A stretch of 64,000 nt of DNA, taken from Physcomitrium patens. Its lineage: Eukaryota; Streptophyta; Bryopsida; Funariales; Funariaceae. The DNA is taken from NCBI RefSeq assembly GCF_000002425.4, contig NC_037273.1, forward strand, positions 14,836,795 to 14,900,794, read 5' to 3'. A program made the translations under genes and the position numbers. Of the stretch, positions 22,214 through 32,868 are shown in pieces. The notes under the pieces are model-generated. The model did not search any database and was not told the DNA's origin. It worked only from the letters and a program-made list of their open reading frames with translations. Within the stretch, counting starts at the first letter, position 1. Every line of letters begins with the position of its first letter.

Positions 22214-23547
22214 TGTCGTATTACGTGCTTTCCTGCTTGAGAATGCGCCGGGCATCTGGCTGTAGAAGGTAGTATGGAGATTTGTCGATAGTCAAGCAAT
22301 CTATCAGTTTTGACTGCTGGAATATAAACGACTGCAACAATGTACCATAAATCTATACGGATGCTCTTCGACTGCTTGTCGAAGTCCTTTTTGTCCAAAC
22401 CGGTAGGTCTCTAGACGTTACAGAGAACCCCGAACAACCCAAACTGTTAATCTTCAATATCGCTTTGTACTTATGATCTTGTATCCACTGACTGTCTTGT
22501 TAGATTGACCCAATAAATTTCATTCACTTCGCATACTCAATCCTATAGACGCCCTTTTAATCCTTCAATCACAGACGTAACTCGATTTCACAAAACAGTC
22601 AAGAGTATTCAAACCCACTTCATTAAAAATCTCGATTCACCATTACAATACTGACTTCAGCAGCGATTGCCTCAGCCTTCCCAAAACTCTACGAAGAAGA
22701 AAAATCCAAATTCTCTGTCTTTCCTTCCCCGACCCGAAGCATGAAGCTCCTCTCTCTAATCCCTTTGATCTTCAAAAACCTCCAATGAAAACCGAACTAG
22801 TAACCTTGCAAAAGCTTGAAAACTAGCTCCCCCCGATTCCCAGAGAAAAAAAAAAACCCCCCCTCTTCAAAACTATATCCCCTCTAACTTTATCCTTTGA
22901 ATTTCTTCAATCTTCCATCTTAGATCCGGAATTGGCTCCCACCGTCAAGCTTGGATCCAAAATTGGCTCTTGCTGTCAGAGCTTTCTCCTCCGTTTTTAC
23001 CTTTAAGAAATCCATTTACCGAAAACAACGTTTCCTGAAACGGCACAGAGAACAGGACAGCCTGAAACAGAATCGAACCCCGTAATCGAGACCACATTGA
23101 GTCGTCCGACCAATTCAGGTCTCATATTGGATAAGAGTCTAATAGTAACCTGGATGTTTCCGTAATTGGGTCAAATTTGTCCTCGCGTGAGATTGATTAA
23201 GACCCGTAGTAAGACCTGGATTTCCCGTAATTAGACTGCATTGGATTGACCGGCCAATTCAGGTCTCATATTGGATAAGAGGACCTAGATTGGATTCTCA
23301 AAATTGGATCCAATTGGCTCTTCGAATCTGTCGTGTGAATTCGTCCTTCTCTTCCTGCTGACTCTCGTTATTGGAATCAAATGGAGCATTTGAGTATGCC
23401 CCGGCTGACTGTAACGGAGTGACTGAACCTGACCACTCAGTATTTGCACTGGAGTTGGTCGATGCTCCCAATATTCGAGGTAACTGAATATTAATAAAAT
23501 TCCCCTTTCTTTTTATTTTCACTGTATATTCGTGTTACAACATGACA
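22214..23547 (-). repeat. Solo LTR of family E (1334 bp) with target duplication GCGC
   Basis: Begins TGTCGTATTACG and ends CATGACA on the plus strand and aligns with E's 5' LTR at 5411-6658. GCGC flanks it on both sides (22210-22213 and 23548-23551), and removing the LTR plus one GCGC restores continuous chromovirus B sequence. A full element therefore inserted into B and later lost its interior by LTR-LTR recombination. Orientation matches E. The C(8) run near 22857-22864 is the most unusual internal base composition. Confidence 0.87.
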
Positions 23548-23802
23548 GCGCATTGTATCTCGCCATTTATTCGAAGAAGAACATGTCGTTCTTGAAGATC
23601 TTCATCTCGATTGCGTTGTCTTGAAGGTTGTGACAATCGTAATATTTCATTCGAGAGGTCAACAAATGAAATCTCTTAAGTCGAATCTGTTGGTTGTTGA
23701 TTCTCCATCTCTTGAGTATCACAACTACAAAGAAGCTACAAACAAGGATTGAAAGTAGAATGTTATCTTGCGTAGATGTTGTTTCTTTTATAAAGAAGGT
23801 TT

Positions 23803-23994
23803 TCATCTTGATTTTGATGGATGTCGTCGATGAAAAGCCTCCACCACCTTTGCTGCATTTGCAAGATTCTTTATTGGCTCCCATGTGTGTTCACTAATAT
23901 CATATCCACGCCAATGGACAAGATATTCCAATTTATTTTGACGATGCCTTGAATCTAAGACTTCTTCTACTTCAAACTCTTCATTATTGTCCAC
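23803..23994 (-). pseudogene. Chromodomain of chromovirus B
   Basis: 63 codons: EFEVEEVLDSRHRQ, then LEYLVHWRGYDISEHTWEP. This is a compact chromodomain with the expected aromatic residues (Y, W, Y) that bind methylated histone tails in this class of integrases. It is the C-terminal end of integrase, directly downstream of the 24345-24016 piece, so element targeting to heterochromatin is expected from the family. Confidence 0.85.
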
Positions 23995-24015
23995 TTCTAT
24001 AGGAGGAGGTGGACC

Positions 24016-25100
24016 TTATTGTCTTCTTGGTATGTCCACTGTCTTGTATGGTTCAAGAAGAGACACGTGAAATACTGGATGGATTTTCATTGACTCCGGT
24101 AGATGTAAACGATATGCAACTGGATTAATTTGTGCAGAAATAGAAAATGGTCTCAACCTTCGATAGTCCAACTTGTCACAAGGACGAGTGGTCTTGATAT
24201 TGCGATGAAGTAGCCATACCTTATCACCGAAGAGGAATGGTGGCTGTTCCTTTCGAGAGACATCTGCATTGACCTTTTGTTGTTCTTGAGCCTCTTTTAA
24301 CTGTGCCTTGATCGTTGCATGTAGCTCTGATAAATGAATCGCCAAATCTTTTGCAGCAGGATTATCAACTTTTGAAAAGTAAAAAGTATCAAGTCATGGA
24401 TGATAACCATAATTAGCAAAAAAAGGTGTTTGTTTTGTAGAAGAATGTATCGTGTTATTGTAAACAAACTCTGCGAATGGCAAAAGAGTTGTCCAATCAT
24501 CTTCTTGGTAGTTAATGGTACATCTTAAATATTGCTCCAAAACTTAATTAACACGCTCCATTTGTCCATCAGTTTGAGGATGGAATTCTGAAGATAGTTT
24601 TATATCCACTTTTAGAAACTTGAAAAGAGTCCACTAAAATCTTGATACAAATTGAGTTCCCCTATCTGATATAATATCCTTGAATAATCCATGATAGCGA
24701 TAGATATTGTTAAGAAAGAGCTTAGCTATTTCTTCACCTGTGATAGATTTTATACATAGTACAAAATGTGCCATCTTAGTAAAACGATCTATTATCATGA
24801 ATATAGAGTCATAAGAACCTGAGATAGGAAGATTCGTGATGAAGTCCATAGAAACAGAAGACCATGCTTGTTCTAGAATGGATAATGGCTGAAGAAGTTC
24901 AAAAGGTCAATGACGAGGAATTTTTGATCTTGAGCAAACATCACATGATTGTACAAAATCTTTGACTGCCTTCCACATTTGAGGCCACCAAAAATCCCTA
25001 GATATCAGCTCCAAAGTCTTATTATATCCAAAATGTCCTACTACTGGGAAGTTGTGACGAGCTTGAAGAATACGTAAACGTGCTTCTCTTTATAGAACAT
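24016..25100 (-). pseudogene. Integrase of chromovirus B
   Basis: 24849-24634 contains MDFITNLPISGSYDSIFMII (first Asp) and LFKDIISDRGTQFVSRF (second Asp intact). 24345-24016 contains the SH3-like tail (FGDKVWLLHRNIKTTRPCDKL, then FHVSLLEPYK). 25100-24850 carries the zinc-binding region in broken frames. Between 24633 and 24346, where the catalytic Glu belongs, the frame is interrupted. Both catalytic Asp are present, so B is younger than A. Confidence 0.8.
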
Positions 25101-25389
25101 TTAGGCGTCCTTCAAAATAGAATAGGTTGTTCTTGAATTGAAATTTAGATGGATCATGAGATTTAGAAGAATTATTCTTGATATCATGAATAAGAGGGTC
25201 TGAAGACATACTTAACTGGACTTGCTTAAGAAAAGTTAAATCAATAGTCAATGTTGATTTTATTCCTCAAAAATGAAATTGCTCCGGCTTCAAGAAAACC
25301 ATTCTTTATTGCTCAAAAGCTGTATCTCTTTCTTTTGGTACAAGATAAGAATGTCTAGACAAGGCATCAGACAAACCTTGTTGTTTTCC

Positions 25390-26550
25390 TCACCAATAAG
25401 TGATGATGAACTCAAATCTTGATAAAGACATACTCCAACAAGCTTGACGACGATTTAATATGTGTGTTGACATAAAATACTCGAGGTTCTTATGATCCAT
25501 ATACACGGTGACTGGACTGGAAGCGCCTTCTGGATAATGATGCCATTCTTGAAAAGAATCTATAATTGCAAGAAGTTTTTTGTCATGGATCTCATAATTG
25601 ATTTCTGCTGCTGAGAATTTTCTTGAATGAAAGGCTAGTGGATGAAGTTTGTCATCTATTCCCATTTGAGATAAAATCACACCCAGAGTAAAGTCTGATG
25701 CATCTGTTTCCATAAAGAATGCTTTGGAAAAATCAACACGATACAAGATTGGTGAAGAAACAAACGCTGTCTTCAAAGATTCAAAAGCAACTTCTGCTTC
25801 TTGATTCCATTGGAGTTTGTCTTTACAAGTCAAATGTATAAGTGGAGCTGCAACTCGAGAGAAGTCCTTGATGAAGATCCGATAGTAGTTGGCAAATTCC
25901 AAAAAGCATTGGACATCTCTTACCATTTTTAGGATCTTCTAATCTATAATAGTTTGAACTTTCTTAGGATCCATCATAAGTCTATCATTTGAAATGATGT
26001 AACCTAAAAAATCAACTTGAGTAGTGTGGAATACACACTTTTCTATCTTAGCATAGAATCTTGCATCTTTTAATTTTTTTAGTACATGACGAACATGAAG
26101 TTCATGTTCTTCTGGATTTTTAGAATAGATCCAGATGTCGTCTAGATAACAAACCACAAAATCGTCCAAAAACTCTCGAAGAATATCATTCATTAGATGT
26201 TGAAAAGCTACTGGTGCATTTATAAGTCCAAAAGGCATGACGTTGTATTCAAAATGTCCATACTTAGTTTAAAATGTAGTCTTCTATTCATCTCCTTCTT
26301 TGATACGTACTAGATTGTATGCTCCTCGGAGATCTATTTTTGTATAGATCTTAGCTTGATTCAGCTAATCAAGAAGTCTAGATATTAAAGGTAGTGGATA
26401 CCTATTCTTGATGGTAATCTTGTTGAGTCCTCAATAATCAACACACATCCACAATGATCCATCTTTTTTCTTCACAAATAGAATTAGAGCTCCTTCGGAG
26501 ATTTAGAATGGCTTATGAAATTCTTAGCTAGATTTTCTTCAATATACTCC
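25390..26550 (-). pseudogene. Reverse transcriptase-RNase H of chromovirus B
   Basis: 26238-25939: [19 protein letters not shown], then VVCYLDDIWIYS, with the catalytic YLDD intact, then FLGYIIS. A single TAG (25936-25938; a Trp TGG is expected) separates it from 25926-25390: CFLEFANYYRIFIKDFSR, FMETDASDFTLGVILSQ, INYEIHDKKLLAIIDSF, with RNase H Asp in TDAS and Glu of the KELLAI-type motif replaced by Lys (DKKLLAI). The RT start lies right of 26238 in broken frames. Near-coding but not functional. Confidence 0.83.
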
Positions 26551-26990
26551 ATGAGTTCAATCAACTCATTTTGTAATAAATTGTAGATTGGTCCGAATGG
26601 CGGTTGTGCTCATTCTTGAAGGTCAATTGAGCAATCATAGGAACAATGTTCCGGGAGTGTATCCGCATTCTTTTTTTTGAATAAATCTTGAAATTCTTGA
26701 TATTGGCTTGGAATACCACTTGAAGTCTTTCCACCAGTAGAAACAAGTTTGGCATAAATAATATATGGTGATTCTTTCATAGTAGCATGCAAGAAAGCTT
26801 TTACACCTATAAATGCGGGTTTAATTGAATTGGACTTATGACTCTCTACTTGATTAACTACACTGTTAGTTATACTTTTAGAGAAAGTAAGAGTTTGGGA
26901 AATCCAATTTATTTGAGGATTATATTTTTCTAACCACGATAAATCTAAAATGACTAGATTAGAGGGAGATCTAATGATATTAAATCTTTG
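26551..26990 (-). pseudogene. Protease C-terminal and RT-linker region of chromovirus B
   Basis: Two overlapping short frames (26755-26561 and 26792-26610) read as decayed linker before RT (IPSQYQEFQDLFKKKNADTL, then PEHCSYDCSIDLQE), typical of chromovirus pol just before the RT palm (PEHR..DH.I.L pattern). Right of it, to about 26990, is the end of the protease. Confidence 0.6.
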
Positions 26991-26999
26991 ACATTATCC

Positions 27000-27680
27000 T
27001 TTAATTCATATCAAAATTGATTGATGAGTACTTTGTGAATCCAGTCCACATTATAAGCAAGGTTTTGGAATTCAGCAGCATATGTGGTGGCTAATTGTGA
27101 TCCTTGTCATAAAGAAAAGAGTTTGATCTCTACTATTCATTCTCAATCACTTTTTCCAAATGTCCTCGTAAATACTTCTAAGAATGAATTTAAATCATAA
27201 AGAAGTCATGAATCCTTTTCCATCAAAGATGCAAACCAAAAAAGAGCACTTTTAGATAGAAATGTGCCTATGAAGCTAACTTGAATAAATCTATCCACAT
27301 ATTAGAAAGATTGTAATCTTAAATAGAATCTAATTTATTATAAAAGTCTTTGAAATTTTGATCTTGTTCCATCAAACTTCTCGAGCATATTAATTCTTGT
27401 GTTTCTTGACCTTACGGAAACAAGATCCCCTGAATTTAGTTATGATGCTGATCAACTTGTTTCTTTCAAGTGCACAACTTCTTCATGTAGACTCTAGACT
27501 TGTTTCATAGGTATAGAAGTAGTGCTCTCATGGTAGACGTTGGTGATGCATAAAATGTTTGTCCTAAGAATGTTAACAAGCTCATGATGATCTACAATAG
27601 ATATAAATCTATTTCCACTTCTGTTAAGAGTAGCATCAATAAACTTTCCTTCTATAGATAATTCAAACAAATTCAAAAAG
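27000..27680 (-). pseudogene. Gag of chromovirus B (many stops)
   Basis: Ignoring stops, the minus strand reads MLEKFDGTRSKFQ, IRFYLRLQSF, FIQVSFIGTFLSKSALFWF and QLATTYAAEFQNLAY. These blocks match chromovirus gag (PxxFxG..., ...F..GTLL...A..WF, ...Y..EF..L). The match ends at about 26990 where sequence jumps to the protease end, so the zinc knuckle is deleted. Stops include several TAG/TAA that transitions could create. Confidence 0.7.
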
Positions 27681-27892
27681 TTAAATTAGAGGAGGATAAT
27701 CCATAACCTCTAATAAAAAAATTCACAAAGAATGATAATCCACTCTTTTTAAGAAAAAGATCAATGTTAGAAAATAAGATTTTTTGTTTAAAGGTGGATA
27801 ATTTGCAACCTTCAAAATACAATAATAGAAGTGGAATAATCCACTCACTTCTAAAATAAGATAAAAATAATATGTTAGCACACTTGTCAAAC

Positions 27893-28442
27893 TGTGAAGG
27901 ATATGAATCTCAAAGAAAGAAAATCTTTAATACACTCTTGTGTCACTAAAAGGAATTAGAAACTCACTCAAAAGATGATATAATATTAAACTTGAATGGA
28001 TATTATCAAAAATAAAAAGACTAGGAAGTCTTGAAAGAAGACTAAAGATTAGGAAGATGTTGATAAGAATGAAGAAGGCTTCACTCTTGCCTTCATATAT
28101 GCTTTGAACTAAGAGTTATGTAGCAATGTTCTATAGGACCTCCAAAACATATTGACTTTACTTGTCACATGTCTTAACTTATAAGGTAAGTTATCTTTGT
28201 ATGCACGACATAGTTAGATTATTCCACAAGCTATTATACAACGTTAACTTATTCTATAAGCTACCAACATGTGATTAACTTGTTTGCCAAGTTTCTAAAC
28301 TACAAACACATCTAAAATCAAAACCACATCTATGAAGCTTCTAAGAAGCCTTTCTAAAAGACTTTATGAAATTAATCTATATTTACCAACTTCTACCTAA
28401 TCATATAAGTAATTATTGGAATAAATATATATGTTCGATACA
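27893..28442 (-). repeat. 5' LTR of chromovirus B
   Basis: Aligns with 21340-21906 and 16080-16647. Right end at TTCGATACA (28442) by alignment with CCCGTGACA; left end estimated near TGTGAAGG (27893). It contains the imperfect LTR hairpin. Confidence 0.7.
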
Positions 28443-28464
28443 ATGGTGCACATATAGAAAACTT

Positions 28465-28585
28465 GTCTCATAAGTTAGATATATATTAAATATCTTATAG
28501 AATGTTGTCATATAGCTTTTAGTTAGATAGTATATATGAAGGCAAGAGTGAAGCCTTCTTCATTCTTCTCAACATCTTTTGTGAA
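28465..28585 (+). repeat. Inverted fragment of the chromovirus LTR
   Basis: TTATAGAATGTTGTCATATA and the next 90 bases (through GGCAAGAGTGAAGCCTTCTT) are the reverse complement of the middle of the LTR (for example 28050-28140). It lies about 25 bases beyond B's 5' LTR, making a head-to-head arrangement. Confidence 0.75.
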
Positions 28586-29240
28586 TAATTAAATTAACTC
28601 ACTAATTATTTTAGGATAAAAGAATACATGTAGAGTATCAAAATTACAATTGTTAGGTGAAAATGTGCTTAGAAGATGTTAAATGAAGAAAAATAGTATT
28701 AGTTGAGAAGCAATGAAGTCTTAATAAGTCTTGGAGGTAATTATTTTAGTTGATTTAGGATTTTTAGTTATTATTAAATAGTAAGTATTAGTTACTAAGA
28801 TCAATATCTATATTAATCTTTTATCTATATCTATTACTTATAAAAAAAACTATAAGTATTACTTAATAGTTAGAAGAAGCATGAGAAAGAACCTCATGTC
28901 TTTTTAATTATTTATATAAAAAGTAGAATTTATAGTAGATTTAAATTAATTTTATTACTATAAAAAATCATTAAGTTAAGAAAATATAGCTTCAAATTGA
29001 TTTTAATATTATAAAAATATTATAGGAGTTTTTAGAATTTATTCAGAATTTTTTAAGAATTTTTAGAGCAATTTTTAAGACTTTGATAAAAATAAATTTT
29101 ACCACTTTGAAAGCCATTATGAAGAAATTGAGTAAGATTTGAAGGCCACATGAATTTCATAGGCTAATTGGATGTTTTTAAACACCATAGAAAATTCAAA
29201 AATGAAAAATTATTGGTTTTACTAATAGAAAGTAGGAGGA
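28586..29240. other. A/T-rich spacer without a recognised feature
   Basis: No coding frame, LTR edge or tandem repeat was recognised. Confidence 0.5.
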
Positions 29241-29244
29241 TCAA

Positions 29245-29410
29245 CAACTAGTATAGTCCTTGTAAGAAGGGAGGTGCTCAAGTCCCATATGGATTGTTAC
29301 ATCTTAAAGGTAATTAGGAAGATAATACTAAGGCTTCATAGCCTCTCTTAGCAATCCATATATACTACTTGTGAGCCTTAGTGAGGCTCGAACTCCTGAT
29401 CTCTTAAGCA
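29245..29410 (-). repeat. G/C-richer island resembling a SINE or LTR remnant
   Basis: On the minus strand GAGTTCGAGCCTC (about 29385-29397) fits a pol III B box (G-T-T-C-G-A-x-x-C). TGGGACTTGAGCACCTCCCTTC (in part) follows about 100 bases on. The block stands out from A/T-rich surroundings. No clear A box or 3' tail was found, so a tRNA-derived SINE is only one option. Confidence 0.35.
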
Positions 29411-29699
29411 AGTTATCTTTGAAGTAAAAATTATTTACTTAATTTTTTATTTAATTACTTGTTATTTTTTAATCCTTCATTAACTTATTCATAGTAATTC
29501 GGATTTACATGTTTCTTATACCATTGAAAAGATAAAAAAAAATAAAAATAAAAATAAAATTTATAAAAATATATTTTTTATTTTTACTTTTTATTTTTTA
29601 CTAGTTGAAAACTCAATGAATAAATTGTGATTAGTCTTGTAGTATAAAATTGCTTGATTGCACTTATTCTACTTATTTTTTGTTTTGTGTTTTATATTT
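29411..29699. other. A/T-rich spacer
   Basis: Nothing recognised apart from A and T runs. Confidence 0.5.
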
Positions 29700-30760
29700 T
29701 AAAAAAACATTAAATAAGATTTTATAGAAATTATAAAAAAATCTTATAGAATCTTTAAATAAATCCTTAAAATATTCTTATTAATATTAAGTAAATCCAA
29801 ATTTTAATTCTAAATAAAATCTAATAATCTTAATAAATTCTAAATAAATTCAAATAAAGTATTATTAAAAAATTTAAGAAATCTAAAGAAATCTAAAGAA
29901 CTTAAAGATATCCTATAAATCTTAATGTAATTCTAACCAAAATTTTACCAATCCTAATCAATTCTATGGAAATCTTAAAATTTCAATAATTAATCACCAA
30001 AATATTTATTTTGCTTAAAAACTTTCTCACATTGCAATTTGATGGTCAAAAATAAGCACAAAAATTTAAAGAAGAATCCAACCAATCAATTGAGAGAAAA
30101 AGTTTCTTAATTGCTTAACTGAAAATTTTCTTTTTTTTTTCACCTTAATATTAATCTATCAATAATAATAACTCTTTATTGAATCATTTACTTATATTCA
30201 AAGTTGACATAGTTGTTGGAAATAAAGTTTGAAATTTTTTCATAAAATTTGCTTCAATCCAACAACCAAATTATTCAAGCTCAAAAGAATCTTTATTGAC
30301 CCTTGAAATCCAAATTTCAATATCTTAATTCAATTAATGTCTATTAATCTTTAGTTAAATTATTTCATTGAGTTTAAATTTATAAAAAAAATTAAGAAAA
30401 GTAGATGCATAAGTTTACAAATTTTTACTTATTAATATACTAGAATGCTCACAAAAGTCTTAAACATATAAACTTTGTTTTATTTCTTAAAACTCCAAAT
30501 ATTTAAAGCACATCTTATTTTTAAAAGAAATCTCAAAATTTTAATATTAATCCAAATTACTCAAAATCAAAGCTTTATATAATTTTAGTAAGTTTTTTCT
30601 TTAATCTTATCCTTCAATCAATAAAAGAATTCTAAAATTACCATAGGTATGTAATTTTATGCCTTAGAGTCTATTTTTTATTCTTATTCATAATTAGTCT
30701 TTTTTTGGTATTACTTTTTAACTTTTAAAAAAAAAAAATTATTTAAAAATATTCTTAACT
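29700..30760 (+). repeat. Repeat family X, copy 1 (decayed)
   Basis: Starts with a degenerate minisatellite (AATCTTAATAAATTCTAAAT-like units, about 29700-29975) and continues into unique sequence that aligns with copy 2 at 56850-57850 in the same orientation. For example ATTAATCTTTAGTTAAATTA aligns with 57462 onward, and the CATAATTAGTCTTTTTTTGGTAT stretch near 30690 aligns with 57798 onward. It also aligns with the reverse complement of 61150-62350. No coding frame is visible in any copy. Confidence 0.65.
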
Positions 30761-31244
30761 TTGTCTTAAAGATGTTTATATTTTTTATTTTATTTCTAAT
30801 CTATTTTATTTTGTATTATTTATGATCCTAAAAATATGTTGAGTTTTTTTTTGCAAAAAGGCAGCTTTAACACTAAATATGTTTACTACCTTCTTATCTT
30901 TTACTTCTATCTTTCTAAATCATGAGTGAAAATTTTCTCTTTCACTTTATAATTGTATTACAATACAACAATATGAATAGGAATAAGAATTGTGGTGTAT
31001 AGCAAGTATGTTGAAAGTCAAGTTAATTAAAAAATCAAAAAAACTAAATAATATAATTTATTAATAAAATGAATAAGAATTAATTATTATAGAGAAGAAT
31101 TTGTTCTGAAAGATGATTTTAGGCTTAAAAATAAGGTCAATAAGAAGTTTTTTTTTTTTATCTTTCTTTGGAATAAGATGAAGCTAATTAAATCAAGGAA
31201 GAAGTAGAAATTGAGCCAAAAAAGAGATTTAAAAAAATTCTATT

Positions 31245-31279
<35 letters not shown>

Positions 31280-31978
31280 TATTATAAAAATATCATTCTT
31301 TTATGCTAGTAAATATGATTTTCATATAAAATATTCTATTTAAAGCTAAATAAATGTAAGCTCAAATAATAGATCTTAAAATATAATAGCATAGATGTTT
31401 ATATTCTTTTATTTATAATCATCAACTTACTAAAGAATTTTTAAACCAATAATATGTTTTTTGATATTTTTACAACTTAGAATTTAACAAGTCTATTTTC
31501 TATATGAATCTTAGCTATTACTTTTTAAATATGATTTAATATATTATTAAAAATTTAAAGAATTTATGCATGAAGTCAACAATAATATCGACTTTCTTAA
31601 TATGTGGAAGTAATTTTAATATATCAATTTAATTTGAATATAAATGAGTAGAAGAAATAAATTAAACCATAGTGTACAAAAACTAAAATTTGATAATATT
31701 GGAACAAATCAAAACATCCATATTGATAAGAACTTCATTCTATTTGCTTAACAACAAAAAATTCTTAGTTTTATAACAAAAAAAATTAATTAATAATTTG
31801 ATATGCAATATAATTTTATAATTTTTTATTGATTTTAAATAAAATTCTATTGTAATTAATAATCAATTATTGTACATATTACAATATAATATCAAAATAT
31901 TATTGCTCAACTTAATTGATCCTACAATAACATTTGATTAAATGGTAAACTAATTTTTCATACTACACATATAAATAT

Positions 31979-32013
<35 letters not shown>

Positions 32014-32480
32014 CTAACTACACAAAAATAAAATAAAATCTAAAAAAATCTTTATTTTTATTTGAATTTTGGCTAAATAAGTAAAATTCAGAATTAATGC
32101 ATTTTATACCACACATTAATATATATACATCTATTCAACATTTTCCACATTTAACAAATTTAAACATAACTTATAATTTTTGAACCATTATTAGTTTTGT
32201 CAATATATGTGTTACATTCACTTTTGTAACTATCTTCCTTAAACAGATCTTAACATCAATAATGAAATTTAAAAGGTAACAATGTTTGACATTTTTGTTT
32301 TTATTTTTTTGAAATCATTTACTTGATTTTTGTTGAAGATGAACAGCACTTTAATTATTGTAACACTACAAAGTTTTCTAAAAAATCTTAACATATTGTT
32401 TCTTTAATATCTTTTCTAACAACCATAATCGTCACATTTTATTCCATACAACAAAACGGTATCAAAAGAAAGAGATTAAT
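30761..32480. other. Very A/T-rich DNA with (AT)n microsatellites
   Basis: (AT)n at about 31248-31277 and 31980-32011. Otherwise no gene, LTR edge or long repeat was recognised. Confidence 0.6.
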
Positions 32481-32577
32481 AAACTCTTTATTGATGTATC
32501 GAACTCATAAGCTTATTAATGATATTGTGTGTGATTGAGGCATACAATTTGGAGGAACCTATTCCAGATCTTGAATG

Positions 32578-32868
32578 TCAAGATTGATCTTTCTTCAACA
32601 CATCATCCGCAAACTGTTGAACAGATGGAAAGAGTACTTCAAATGTTGGAGCAATGCCCTTGTTGCAGCATAATCTATCAACAAGACAATTAGAAGTTAC
32701 CGCCCTCGCAAAGATTGATCCCGCATGATGAACGGGGCTCTCGTTCCCCACTCCGAAGTCGTCGAAATGCTCGACTTGCAGCCATTCCAATCTACTGCCC
32801 AACATCCTCTCACTCAATCTTGACCGATCTTGACTGAATTATTCTCGGCCTGCCCCCTTGTCAGCCAT
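32578..32868 (-). pseudogene. Possible small host gene or exon, unknown function
   Basis: An ATG at 32868-32866 opens MADKGAGRE, meets TAA at 32841-32839, then the same frame continues 79 codons from the next ATG region to 32578 (RMLGSRLEWLQVEHFDDFGV, then SIFARAVTSNCLVDRLCCNKG). The TAA would be a Gln codon with one C-to-T change. Composition is normal for coding DNA and lies in a 3.6-kb patch unlike the surrounding repeats. No family was recognised. It could equally be chance; a transcript would decide. Confidence 0.25.

Larger units (their letters stand above)
21340..28442 (-). mobile_element. Chromovirus B with both LTRs, interrupted by a solo LTR
   Basis: Minus-strand order reading leftward: 5' LTR (28442-27893), gag (27680-27000), short protease end (about 26985-26800), RT (26550-25940), RNase H (25926-25390), integrase (25100-24016), chromodomain (23994-23803), 3' region, polypurine tract, 3' LTR (21906-21340). 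A solo LTR of family E lies at 22214-23547 in the 3' region. Gag runs straight into the end of protease, so the zinc knuckle and protease active site are deleted. The RT catalytic box is intact but the frames contain stops. Compared with A it is less decayed. Confidence 0.82.
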
